Made by a program: the position numbers and the translations under genes
In this document: positions 44,517 through 51,792 of the stretch, one piece after another
Layout: each line of letters starts with the position of its first letter
How positions within the stretch are numbered: position 1 is the stretch's first letter
Source: Ancylobacter amanitiformis
GTDB lineage: Bacteria > Pseudomonadota > Alphaproteobacteria > Rhizobiales > Xanthobacteraceae
Reading direction: 5' to 3'
Assembly (NCBI RefSeq): GCF_030814815.1
Contig: NZ_JAUSVR010000003.1
Location: 310,001 to 374,000 of the forward strand
DNA length: 64,000 nucleotides
Notes under the pieces: generated by a model
What the model saw: the letters and a program-made list of their open reading frames with translations, nothing else
The model's database searches: none
Told to the model about the DNA's origin: nothing

Positions 44517-44936
44517 GTGGTCTCGCGCATCTCTGCAAGGCGGGTTGCCCTGGTCGTGGCCGGTTTCGGGGCCGGGGCCGTGGCTGTGATCCTGGCCGGC
44601 GTTCCGGGCGGGGGAATGGTGCATGCCCAGACGGCCCCGCCACCGGGCGCCTATGGGCCTGCGCCCGGTCCCTATGGTCCCGCGCCGGGCGCCTATGCGC
44701 CCTATGACGTACCGCCGCCGCGCGGGGGCGGGGGCGGCCCGGTCGATGACGGCGCGGCGATCCGCATGCTCACCGCGCGCGGGTTCAACAATGTCTCGGT
44801 GGTGCGCCGCCGGGGGCCGACGCTGGTGCTGGAGGCGAACGGACCGCGCGGCGAGCGGGTTCAGGTGATCGTCGATGCCCTGTCGGGGGCCATTAACGGC
44901 ATGAAGGTGATCGGCTTCGGCGACCAGCGTTATTGA
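44517..44936 (+). CDS. Small secreted protein with PepSY-like domain (139 aa)
   Basis: The protein has a signal peptide (ARRVALVVAGFGAGAVAVILAGV, cleavage near VHAQ). A short proline/glycine/tyrosine repeat (GAYGPAPGPYGPAPGAYAPY) is followed by a domain of about 60 residues (DDGAAIRMLTARGFNNVSVVRRRGPTLVLEANGPRGERVQVIVDALSGAINGMKVIG) of beta-alpha-beta-beta type. It resembles the domain of the 42616-43626 protein, with the same order of signal, GPY repeat and domain, so the two are likely paralogues on either side of hsp20. The GTG at 44517 has GGAG 9 bases upstream; GTG at 44502 is the alternative. Function unknown. Confidence 0.75.
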   Translation: MVSRISARRVALVVAGFGAGAVAVILAGVPGGGMVHAQTAPPPGAYGPAPGPYGPAPGAYAPYDVPPPRGGGGGPVDDGAAIRMLTARGFNNVSVVRRRGPTLVLEANGPRGERVQVIVDALSGAINGMKVIGFGDQRY

Positions 44937-45048
44937 GCCGCGCTTCCTGCCCGGCGCGCGGGACATAAGCGCCCGTGCGCCTTGTGAAGCGCCTCGGCTC
45001 CGGTGTAAGGCCTCCGGGCCCACGCGCAGACCGAAAGATGCCGCACGG

Positions 45049-45990
45049 ATGACGCTGTTCAGCACCAAGGACAATCCGGTTCCCGAGGGCGCGGAAAGCG
45101 GCGTCTTCAGAACCGAGGACGGGCTCGGGCTGCGCTTTGCCCGCTGGCGGCCGGAAGGGGCGAGCCGTGGCACGGTCTGCGTCTTCCACGGGCGCACCGA
45201 GAAGATCGAGAAATATTACGAGACGGCGCGCGACCTCCTCCGGCGCGGCTTTTCGGTGGCGATGCCGGACTGGCGCGGGCAGGGCGGATCCGACCGGCTG
45301 CTGCGCAATGCGATGAAGGGCCATGTCGGCGACTTCGCCGATTACCAGCTCGATCTGGAAGCCTTCATGCGCGAGGTGGTGCTGCCGGAATGCCCGCCGC
45401 CCTATTATGCACTCGCCCATTCCATGGGCGCCGCGATCCTGCTCGAATCCGCGCGGCTCGGCGAACGGCTGTTCGACCGCATGTTCCTCACCGCGCCGAT
45501 GCTGGAATTGTCGCTTATCAAGCATGATGTGGCGGCGCGCCGGCTGGCGCGCGTGCTGAACGGCATTGGCCTGTCGCGGGCCTATGTGCCGACCGGCAAG
45601 GTGAAGCGGCTCAGCGAACTGCATTTCGAGGGCAACCGGCTGACCTCCGACCCCGCGCGCTTCGCCCGCAACCTGACCGTCACGCTGGAGCAGCCGCAAC
45701 TCGATGTCGGTCCGCCCACCATTGGCTGGATGGCGAGCGCCTTCGAACTGATGGAGCGCTTCAACGATCCCGCGACGGCGCGGGCCATCCGCCAGCCGCT
45801 GCTGATCATTGCCGCGGGCGCCGACCGCATCGTCTCGACACCGGCGATCGAGCGTTTCGCGATGCGGCTGATTGCCGGCTCGCACATCGTGATTCCCGGC
45901 GCGCGGCACGAATTGCTGCAGGAGCGCGACATTTTTCGCGAGCCGCTCTTCGCCGCCTTCGATGCCTTCATTCCCGGCAGCGACGCATGA
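45049..45990 (+). CDS. Alpha/beta hydrolase, lysophospholipase/monoacylglycerol lipase-like
   Basis: This 313-residue soluble hydrolase probably cleaves lysophospholipids or monoacylglycerols. The fold is visible as GTVCVFHGRTEKIEKYYETARDLLRRGFSVAMPDWRGQGGSDRL, the nucleophile elbow YYALAHSMGAAILLE, the acid near LLIIAAGADRIVSTPAIERF, and the base histidine in IVIPGARHELLQERD. The protein resembles PldB-type lysophospholipases. It is a single gene 112 bases after the small secreted protein; the convergent gene hisN ends 42 bases after its stop. Actual substrate is not fixed by the sequence. Confidence 0.9.
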   Translation: MTLFSTKDNPVPEGAESGVFRTEDGLGLRFARWRPEGASRGTVCVFHGRTEKIEKYYETARDLLRRGFSVAMPDWRGQGGSDRLLRNAMKGHVGDFADYQLDLEAFMREVVLPECPPPYYALAHSMGAAILLESARLGERLFDRMFLTAPMLELSLIKHDVAARRLARVLNGIGLSRAYVPTGKVKRLSELHFEGNRLTSDPARFARNLTVTLEQPQLDVGPPTIGWMASAFELMERFNDPATARAIRQPLLIIAAGADRIVSTPAIERFAMRLIAGSHIVIPGARHELLQERDIFREPLFAAFDAFIPGSDA

Positions 45991-46032
45991 ACCAGTTCCG
46001 GATGGGCGAGGGAGGTCGCGCGCATGCGGGGC

Positions 46033-46818
46033 TCAGGCTGCCTGCAGCACCTTCAGCGCGGCCTCCAGCACGCGCCTGTCGCCGGCCGCGATGACCCGGC
46101 CGCCGGAGAGATCGCCGGTGCCTTCCCAATTGGTGACGATGCCGCCCGCGCCCTCGACGATCGGGATCAGCGGCAGGATGTCGTATTCGTTGAGATTGGT
46201 CTCGATGACGAGATCGACATGGCCGGCGGCGACCATGCAATAGGCGTAGCAGTCGCCGCCATAGCGCGGCAGGCGCGCGCGCTTCTCGACCTCGACATAG
46301 CGGGCGCGGTCCACCTCGCCCATCAATAGCGGGCTGGTGGTCATGAGCACGGCCTCCTCCAGCGCCGGGCAGGCCCGCACGCCGAGACGCCGGTCGCCGG
46401 CCGGGCCACGGTAGCGGGCCTGCGCGCCATCGCCATAGAAGCGCTCGCCGATGAAGGGCTGGTGCATCATGCCGTAGACCGGGTGGTCCTCATGCGTGAG
46501 GCCGATCAGCGTGCCCCAGGCCGGCATGCCGGCGATGAAGGACTTGGTGCCGTCGATCGGGTCCAGCACCCAGACATAGTCCGCGTCCGGGCTCTCGTCG
46601 GCGAATTCCTCGCCGCGCACGCCGTGGCTGGGAAAGGTACGGCGGATCAGCGTGCGCATGGCCTGCTCGGCGGCGCGGTCGGCCGCGGTGACGGGGTCGA
46701 ACACCGCGCCGCGGCTCTTGTCCTCCACGCTGAGCGCGGTGCGGAAGAAGGGGAGGATCGCCTGGCCCGACACGGTGGCCAGTTCGTGCACGAAGTTCTC
46801 GAAATCCACCGCACCCAT
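46033..46818 (-). CDS. hisN: Histidinol-phosphatase, inositol monophosphatase family
   Basis: A magnesium-dependent phosphatase of 261 residues. Metal-site motifs are GVRGEEFADESPDADYVWVLDPIDGTKSF (E70, D86, D89) and LPRYGGDCYAYCMVAAGHVDLVIETNLNEYDILPLIPIVEGAGG with the third aspartates. The tyrosine-rich GGDCYAY and the C-terminal region resemble HisN of actinobacteria and rhizobia (histidinol-phosphate phosphatase) more than SuhB, but the families are close and inositol monophosphatase activity is possible. The start MGAVDFENFVHELA is chosen over a long upstream frame. Its 5' side faces three suhB/MmgR-like RNAs transcribed divergently. Confidence 0.88.
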   Translation of the reverse strand: MGAVDFENFVHELATVSGQAILPFFRTALSVEDKSRGAVFDPVTAADRAAEQAMRTLIRRTFPSHGVRGEEFADESPDADYVWVLDPIDGTKSFIAGMPAWGTLIGLTHEDHPVYGMMHQPFIGERFYGDGAQARYRGPAGDRRLGVRACPALEEAVLMTTSPLLMGEVDRARYVEVEKRARLPRYGGDCYAYCMVAAGHVDLVIETNLNEYDILPLIPIVEGAGGIVTNWEGTGDLSGGRVIAAGDRRVLEAALKVLQAA

Positions 46819-47155
46819 AGCCGCACCACTCCATGCTGGTCTGCGCGCGGTCGCCGCCGCCATCCGCCGCACACGCATATCGGCCGGCGCGCCACTCGGC
46901 AATGACAGGCTGGCGGCAGCGGGACCGGCCGCGCGACGCCATCGCCGCAAAAGCGGGCGAGCCTCCGAACGAGGCATTCGCGGCGAGAGGCGTGCCGGGC
47001 GCCATGGAGAGCCAGCCCTGCGCCCGGCACGCCTCTGCGCGCGCTGGTGGGCGGCGATGGCCTGCGTTCCACGCATGGCTGCTATTCCGGCAGGATCAAG
47101 GATTGGGCAGCGCCTGCTGTTGCACTCGGGAAGTGAAGCTGCCATATTATTTCCA
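46819..47155. other. 337-base region between hisN and the first small RNA
   Basis: Contains the hisN promoter side and the promoter of the first small RNA: TTGCAC at 47120-47125, 17 bases, CATATT at 47143-47148. Several short frames are open but lack protein character or ribosome sites. Confidence 0.5.
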
Positions 47156-47255
47156 GTGCGGCAGGGTGATTGGCGTTGCCCTTCCGCCGCCCTCCTTGGG
47201 CGTTTCCTCCCTAGACTTGGGCCGCTCCGGCAACGTGAGCGGCCCCTTTCTTTTT
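47156..47255 (+). ncRNA. suhB/MmgR (alpha-r8) family small RNA, copy 1
   Basis: A 100-nt predicted small RNA. Its 39-base core (47190-47228) is identical in all three copies. Structure: stem CGCCC-UCCUU-GGGCG, an unpaired UUUCCUCCCU anti-Shine-Dalgarno stretch, and a terminator stem GGGCCGCUC/GAGCGGCCC followed by CUUUCUUUUU. A promoter TTGCAC-N17-CATATT ends 8 bases before the assumed start. MmgR of Sinorhizobium, of this family, limits polyhydroxybutyrate granule formation. The 5' end is inferred from promoter spacing. Confidence 0.87.
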
Positions 47256-47498
47256 ATAACCCTCTGAAAATTAACGCTTTGATCCACCGGCTGCGCGAGC
47301 CTGCCGGCCTGTGGACCGGTGCGTCGCCGGCGCGGCCGCGACCGTGATCCGTCCGTCATCGCGATCTGATATGGATCAAGCGTCGAGGCGCGTCGAGGGC
47401 GCGAATTTCGATATTCGCACGTTGATCGCGGCTTTTTGGTTTCGTTTCTTTCGCTTTGGCTCTTGTCTGTTGTGCGGCGCAGGGGTATATATTGCTGC

Positions 47499-47598
47499 AG
47501 TGCAGTACGGTGATTGGCGTTGCCGTTCTGCCGCCCTCCTTGGGCGTTTCCTCCCTAGACTTGGGCCGCTCCGGCAACGTGAGCGGCCTCTTTCTTTT
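47499..47598 (+). ncRNA. suhB/MmgR (alpha-r8) family small RNA, copy 2
   Basis: It is nearly identical to copy 1 from GGTGATTGGCGTTGCC to the terminator, with about three base changes in 88. The 39-base core is at 47534-47572, and the terminator GGCCGCUC/GAGCGGCC is followed by UCUUUCUUUU. A promoter TTGTCT (47463-47468), 17 bases, TATATA (47486-47491) precedes it. The promoter sequence differs from that of copy 1, so the two may respond to different conditions. Confidence 0.87.
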
Positions 47599-48086
47599 CC
47601 GGCCTGCCGAACGCGCAGGCGGCGCCCCAGGCGGCACCCTCGGACGCGCCGATCCGGGCCCCTCCATTCCCCTCGGTCCTCGCCGCCGCTGCGTCAGGCT
47701 GCGCTCGCCGGCCTGTCGGCATGTCGCGTGCCTTCGCGAAGCGCCGCCGCCGCGCGCGCCTGTTCCGACCGGCCGGCGTCGAACGTCGCACGCGTCCGCC
47801 GGCCGGCGAGGGGTATCGTCATTCAGCGAGGGGAGGGGCGGGCGATGCGCGGGGGAGATTCCGGCAAAAACAAACCCGACGCGCGCACGGGAGGGGAGGG
47901 CTCAAGCCAGTGGGGCGTGTGAGCCATGCCTTCCCGGCATGCGTCGGGCGTCAATCGGGTGCGGTAAGCGGTTCTCTGTTACCCCTTTCGCGACATTAAT
48001 GCCACAACGGGGTGGAAGGTGTATCTGGTATGCCAGAAAATCGGCTGTTCGCCTTGATTATTCCGCAATGCACCTACATCTTGCTT
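47599..48086. other. 488-base region between small RNA copies 2 and 3
   Basis: No gene recognised. Small frames such as 47721-47999 have no ribosome site or family character. The distal end holds TTGATT (48054-48059) and TACATC (48075-48080), a possible promoter for copy 3 with a short 15-base spacer. Confidence 0.5.
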
Positions 48087-48186
48087 CTCGTACGCAGCGA
48101 TTGGCGTCGCTCCGTACAGCCCTCCTTGGGCGTTTCCTCCCTAGACTTGGGCCGCTCCCGCCTTGCGTGAGCGGCCTCTTTCTTTT
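48087..48186 (+). ncRNA. suhB/MmgR (alpha-r8) family small RNA, copy 3
   Basis: It has the same 39-base core (48120-48158), including UUUCCUCCCU, and the same terminator arms (GGCCGCUC/GAGCGGCC) with UCUUUCUUUU. The 5' part and the terminator loop (CCGCCUUGCGU) have diverged from copies 1 and 2. The distance from the -10-like TACATC to GATTGG (48099) equals that in the other copies within a base or two. Confidence 0.82.
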
Positions 48187-48463
48187 GCATCGGGGCGAGG
48201 CGTTACCCGGACGGCTATGGCCGTTCTGTGGGGCATTCCTCACTTGGCGTCCCGAGGCCCAGAAGGGCAGCCGGCTTTCCGGGTCAACCTATCCCCTCCG
48301 CACTTCGCGGCGTCGCCTCGACAAGGGAGGGGGATGGCGCTCCGGAACCGAGCGTGCAGAATTGGTATAGGTCTCATGTCCAAAATGCAAGGCTCTTATG
48401 CGGCCTTTTGCATCACCCGATAAAATTTTCGTCAGGATCGAGCTATCGTCTTGAGACGATTGG

Positions 48464-49348
48464 TCATTCTGCGGCGGTGCGGATGCCGGCCAGCTCGATC
48501 TGGGCGATTCTCGTCAGCGACACCGCCATGTCGAGCAGGTCGCGACGAACATCATCGAAGGCAGAAGACGCCTGATAGCTAGGCTCATGCATATAAAGCG
48601 AGCGATTGATCTCGATCTGGATGGCATGCATGCCCGAGGCGGGATTGCCGTAATGCTCGGTGATGAAGCCGCCGGCATAGGGCTTGTTGCGCACCACGGA
48701 ATAGCCGCGCCGACGCAGCTCGGTCTCCATCACATCGGTGATGATGGTGGCGCAGCTGGTGCCGTAGCGGTCACCGATCACGAAATCGATGCGCGAGCGC
48801 TCCTGCTGGAAGCTGGAGGGCATGGAATGGCAGTCCACCAGCACGGCCACGCCGAACTGGCGCTGCATCTGCGCCATGATCTGGCGCAGCGTGCGGTGAT
48901 AGGGCTTGTACAGCGTCTCGATGCGATGGATCGCGTCGTCCACCGGGATGCGCCGGCCGTAGATTTCCTGTGCCTCGCCGACAATCCGGGCGATGGTGCC
49001 GAGCCCGCCTGAAACCCGCATCGAGCGCGTGTTGGCATAGGCCGGCAGACGGCCCTCGAACATGCGGGGGTCCAGCTCATAGGGCTCGCGATTCACGTCG
49101 AGATAGCAGCGTGGAAAATGCGCGCGCATGAAGGTCATGCCAAATCCGGTCACGTCCCGGAACAGCGCGTCGACCAGCGTGTCCTCCGAGCGCCGCAGCA
49201 TGGGCAGCTTGAGCCGGGCCTGTTCCACGAAGCTGCGCGGATAGACCACCCCGCTATGGGGAGAATTGAACAGAAAGGGCAGGGCCGTCGGCTGGCTCGG
49301 CTGCACGACCTCGAAGGCCGGGTCGATCGTGTCCGCTATGACGGCCAT
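48464..49348 (-). CDS. N-formylglutamate amidohydrolase family protein
   Basis: A 294-residue zinc-dependent hydrolase of the FGase family, known for N-formylglutamate deformylation in histidine degradation. Family marks are FLFNSPHSGVVYPRSF (metal-ligand histidine), RRSEDTLVDALFRDV, HFPRCYLDVNREPYELDPRMF (the VDVNR-type motif), AVLVDCHSMPSSF (second ligand) and GGFITEHYGNPASGMHAIQIEINRSLYMHE. The ATG at 49348 has AAGGGG four bases upstream; an ATG three bases earlier is too close to that site. No hut genes are nearby, so a role beyond histidine breakdown is possible. Confidence 0.9.
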   Translation of the reverse strand: MAVIADTIDPAFEVVQPSQPTALPFLFNSPHSGVVYPRSFVEQARLKLPMLRRSEDTLVDALFRDVTGFGMTFMRAHFPRCYLDVNREPYELDPRMFEGRLPAYANTRSMRVSGGLGTIARIVGEAQEIYGRRIPVDDAIHRIETLYKPYHRTLRQIMAQMQRQFGVAVLVDCHSMPSSFQQERSRIDFVIGDRYGTSCATIITDVMETELRRRGYSVVRNKPYAGGFITEHYGNPASGMHAIQIEINRSLYMHEPSYQASSAFDDVRRDLLDMAVSLTRIAQIELAGIRTAAE

Positions 49349-49351
49349 CAT

Positions 49352-49837
49352 GCCCCTTCGACCCGCCTGCCTGCCGTGCATCCCGGGCGTGCCGGCGCTG
49401 CGGCGCCGCGACCCGAGGCATTGAACTGATTGGCCTGTCTAACATGAGCGTTTCGCGGCGGAAACGTTCAACTCGCCGGCTAACGTGCCTTTGCAAACAT
49501 GTGAACGCGGGCCGCGCGCCGCACGCGATGAGTGTACGCTGGCGCGAGATGTGTGGGGATGAAGACACAGCTGCTCCCGCGTGGGGGCCGAATGCGGGAT
49601 TTGCCGCCCCGATCCGGCGCGGATTCACGATGTGCTAACAGCCGCGGGAGTACCGGTTGGGAATGTGTCGACGTGCACCGGTCCGCCGGCTCCCGTCGCC
49701 TGGGCGTGACGCGTGCCGGATGAAGGCGATCCGGACGGTTCGTCTCCGCTCAGTTCATTGAAGTCAGGGCGCTTTCCCGTGCAACCGGCACTGCCGGCCG
49801 ACGGGGAAGGGGGCCCGGGGGAATCAGGGTGCAAGGG
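49352..49837. other. 486-base region between the amidohydrolase gene and cpdR
   Basis: Divergent promoter region. Frames in it (for example plus 49444-49638) encode no recognisable protein. I found no clear promoter pair, RNA gene or terminator. Confidence 0.5.
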
Positions 49838-50197
49838 ATGCTGAAGATCCTGCTCGCCGAGGACGACCACGACATGCGCCGGTTCCTCGTGAAGGCGCTG
49901 GAGAATGCAGGCTATGAGGTCGTCTCGTTCGACAATGGCCGCTCGGCCTATGATCGGCTCCGCGAGGAGCCATTCGAACTGCTGCTGACCGATATCGTCA
50001 TGCCGGAAATGGACGGGATCGAGCTGGCGCGCAAGGCGACCGAGCTCGACCCCGACATCAAGGTGATGTTCATCACCGGCTTCGCCGCGGTCGCGCTCAA
50101 TGCCGGCAACCAGGCGCCGAAGGATGCCAAGGTGCTGTCCAAGCCGTTCCACCTGCGCGACCTCGTCAACGAGGTGGGCAAGATGCTCGCGGCGTGA
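49838..50197 (+). CDS. cpdR: Single-domain response regulator CpdR
   Basis: CpdR controls proteolysis during the cell cycle: unphosphorylated CpdR primes the ClpXP protease for substrates such as PdeA and, indirectly, CtrA. The protein is 119 residues, a lone receiver domain. Visible are the acidic pocket AEDDHDM (D9, D10), the phosphoacceptor D52 in LLLTDIVMPEMDG, the threonine in MFITGFAAVAL, and KPFHLRDLVNEV with the conserved lysine. The MLKILLAEDD start matches CpdR of related species; a GTG three codons upstream has a better-placed GGGGGA and is an alternative. Confidence 0.94.
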   Translation: MLKILLAEDDHDMRRFLVKALENAGYEVVSFDNGRSAYDRLREEPFELLLTDIVMPEMDGIELARKATELDPDIKVMFITGFAAVALNAGNQAPKDAKVLSKPFHLRDLVNEVGKMLAA

Positions 50198-50291
50198 GTT
50201 ATCCACGGCGGCCATCAAGTCGCCGAGGACCGCTTGCGCCGCGACGGCGTTATGGATATAGGGAAACCCCGCTCGCAAGAGACCACGGAAT

Positions 50292-50366
50292 GGGCGCGTA
50301 GCTCAGCGGGAGAGCACCTCGTTGACATCGAGGGGGTCACAGGTTCAATCCCTGTCGCGCCCACCA
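50292..50366 (+). tRNA. tRNA-Val(GAC)
   Basis: The acceptor stem GGGCGCG pairs with CGCGCCC (50356-50362), followed by discriminator A and an encoded CCA end. D-arm AGCTCAGCGGGAGAGC, anticodon stem CCTCG/CGAGG with loop TTGACAT (anticodon GAC), and T-arm with GGTTCAATCC are all intact. It is 75 nt including CCA. Confidence 0.97.
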
Positions 50367-50673
50367 TTCCCCAAGCCCCTCCATATCCTCAGGCCAATCC
50401 GCCGGGCGCCCGCGCGCGGGTATCGCGTTTGGCTGCGAAGTCTTGTCTGGCTGCGAAGTCTTGACCCATCCCTGGCGTCATGGCTGGTGCGCGGACGCGG
50501 CTTTGCCGGACGTGGCGACACGGGGGCGGGGCGGGCGCTATCCTGCCGATTGCGCGGCATCGGCATTTGCGCCCGTGGGCAACCGAATCCGCGTGCGATT
50601 CCCGCGTGGCGCGGCTTCTTCACAGGCATTACCGGTGGTAATGTCCTCGTCGGCTCGTGCCGGGGGGCTCGCA
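50367..50673 (+). other. 307-base region after tRNA-Val
   Basis: Contains a tandem duplication (50431-50466) but no gene that I can support. It also holds the promoter side of the small secreted-protein gene at 50674. No integrase or repeat of the tRNA 3' end is present, so there is no sign of an integrated element. Confidence 0.5.
50431..50466. repeat. 18-bp tandem duplication downstream of tRNA-Val
   Basis: GGCTGCGAAGTCTTGTCT (50431-50448) is followed directly by GGCTGCGAAGTCTTGACC (50449-50466). The first 15 bases are identical. Confidence 0.85.
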
Positions 50674-50964
50674 ATGAAGAAGATCGTTTCCGCTAGCTGT
50701 TTCGCCGTCGCTCTGCTGTTCACAGCGCTGGGCCTGCCTGCGCTGGCCCAGGAGGCGAACCCGTCGCTGAACAGCATCATCAATCCGCCACCGCCGCAGC
50801 CGGGCAACTCGGACAATCTCAGCCCGGGCCCGGATGGACCCCAGCCCCTGACGGGGGAACTGGTGCCGCTGCCGGGCCCGCCGCCCGAAGGCAAGGCGGC
50901 CGACATCAAGCTGCCCGATTGCGTGCCGCCCAATTGCGGCGTGCCGCAGATCATGGCGCCGTAG
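50674..50964 (+). CDS. Small secreted proline-rich protein of unknown function (96 aa)
   Basis: A signal peptide (MKKIVSASCFAVALLFTALGLPALAQ) is followed by a short mature chain of about 70 residues. It is rich in proline, glycine and asparagine (NPPPPQPGNSDNLSPGPDGP), with two cysteines close together near the end (LPDCVPPNCGVPQ) that could form a disulfide or bind metal. GGGGG lies six bases before the ATG; a longer frame upstream lacks a ribosome site. I recognise no family. A plausible terminator follows at about 51039. Confidence 0.7.
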   Translation: MKKIVSASCFAVALLFTALGLPALAQEANPSLNSIINPPPPQPGNSDNLSPGPDGPQPLTGELVPLPGPPPEGKAADIKLPDCVPPNCGVPQIMAP

Positions 50965-51038
50965 CCAGGGGCGCCATTCGCCCCCGTGCGCGCCATCGGC
51001 CGCGAGGGGCATGCCGAACAGGATGACGCACGAATCAG

Positions 51039-51073
51039 ACAGCGCCCCGGCGTGTCGCGGGGGCGCTGTTTGC
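51039..51073 (+). terminator. Candidate terminator after the 96-aa secreted protein gene
   Basis: ACAGCGCCCC (51039-51048) pairs with GGGGCGCTGT (51060-51069), a 10-bp stem, followed by TTGCG. It lies 75 bases beyond the stop. Confidence 0.55.
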
Positions 51074-51090
51074 GTCAGATGGCTGCGAGG

Positions 51091-51128
51091 CTCTCCCCTC
51101 CGGCGCAATGGCCCGCCGGAGGGGAGAG
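51091..51128. terminator. Perfect 15-bp inverted repeat between convergent genes
   Basis: CTCTCCCCTCCGGCG (51091-51105) and CGCCGGAGGGGAGAG (51114-51128) flank an 8-base loop. It lies 19 bases beyond the stop of the minus-strand Fae-like gene. Neither strand has a U tract, so it may act as an mRNA 3' stabiliser or a factor-assisted terminator. Confidence 0.5.
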
Positions 51129-51146
51129 TCGGAATGCGCGTTCCGC

Positions 51147-51683
51147 TCAGCCGAGCACGCCCTTCAGGGCGTAGTGCTGGATGGTCTGGCGATTGGCGAT
51201 GAGCTGCTCGCGCGTGGGCTCGCCCCGCATTGCCCGGCTGATGGCGAGCTTCATCGCCTCATAATTGGTGCGGTAGAGGTCGCGCTTGTCGAGTTCGGCA
51301 TGGGTGGCGCAGCGTGGATCGAGCCACACGGTGGCGATCATGCACAGCTCTTCGGTCGCGTCGTCGGGGAACACGCCTTCGGCCAGCGAATCGACGATGG
51401 CATCGCCCAGCGCACCCTGGACCACCCCGCCGAGCAGGCCGACATAGGCCGCCGATTCGATGGTGGCCTTGGTCGTCATGATGGTGGCCGGCCGCACCAG
51501 CTGGTTGAGATCGCGGATGACGAACATGCGCGTGTGGCCCTGGACCTGGCCGAGCATGCTCGCAAAGCCGGCACCGACCGGGCCGTCGACCGAGCCGATC
51601 AGGATTTCGGGCATGGCGTCGGTGTACTGGCCCTTGGCCGCGAGGACGGTGGCTTCGCCGGTGCGGAATACAAATTTGGACAT
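51147..51683 (-). CDS. Formaldehyde-activating enzyme (Fae)-family protein
   Basis: Fae condenses formaldehyde with tetrahydromethanopterin in methylotrophs. This 178-residue protein has the family pattern: PEILIGSVDGPVGAGF, TIMTTKATIESAAYVGLLGGVVQGALGDAIVDSLAEGVFPDDATEELCMIATVWL and RTNYEAMKLAISRAMRGEPT. However, the residue that I align with the active-site histidine (H17 of Methylobacterium Fae, recalled not searched) is methionine here (DAMPEILIG), so it may be a divergent paralogue with another role. It lies 109 bases after the ThDP-dependent decarboxylase gene on the same strand and ends at a strong inverted repeat. Confidence 0.85.
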   Translation of the reverse strand: MSKFVFRTGEATVLAAKGQYTDAMPEILIGSVDGPVGAGFASMLGQVQGHTRMFVIRDLNQLVRPATIMTTKATIESAAYVGLLGGVVQGALGDAIVDSLAEGVFPDDATEELCMIATVWLDPRCATHAELDKRDLYRTNYEAMKLAISRAMRGEPTREQLIANRQTIQHYALKGVLG

Positions 51684-51792
51684 GGACAGTCTCCAGCGAG
51701 GGGCGTGAAAAGGGCGGCCGTCCTCGATCCGGCGGGGGTGGCCGGCGAGGGGCAGGGGCGTTGGTGAGGCGCGGATGAACCGGCCGGGCGTT

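Noticed and set aside
47599..48086. Small open frames between the second and third small RNAs as protein genes
   Set aside because: They lack ribosome sites and family character, and composition looks non-coding.
50292..50466. tRNA-Val plus a nearby tandem duplication as an integration site
   Set aside because: The duplication does not copy the tRNA 3' end, and no integrase or mobile gene is within reach.
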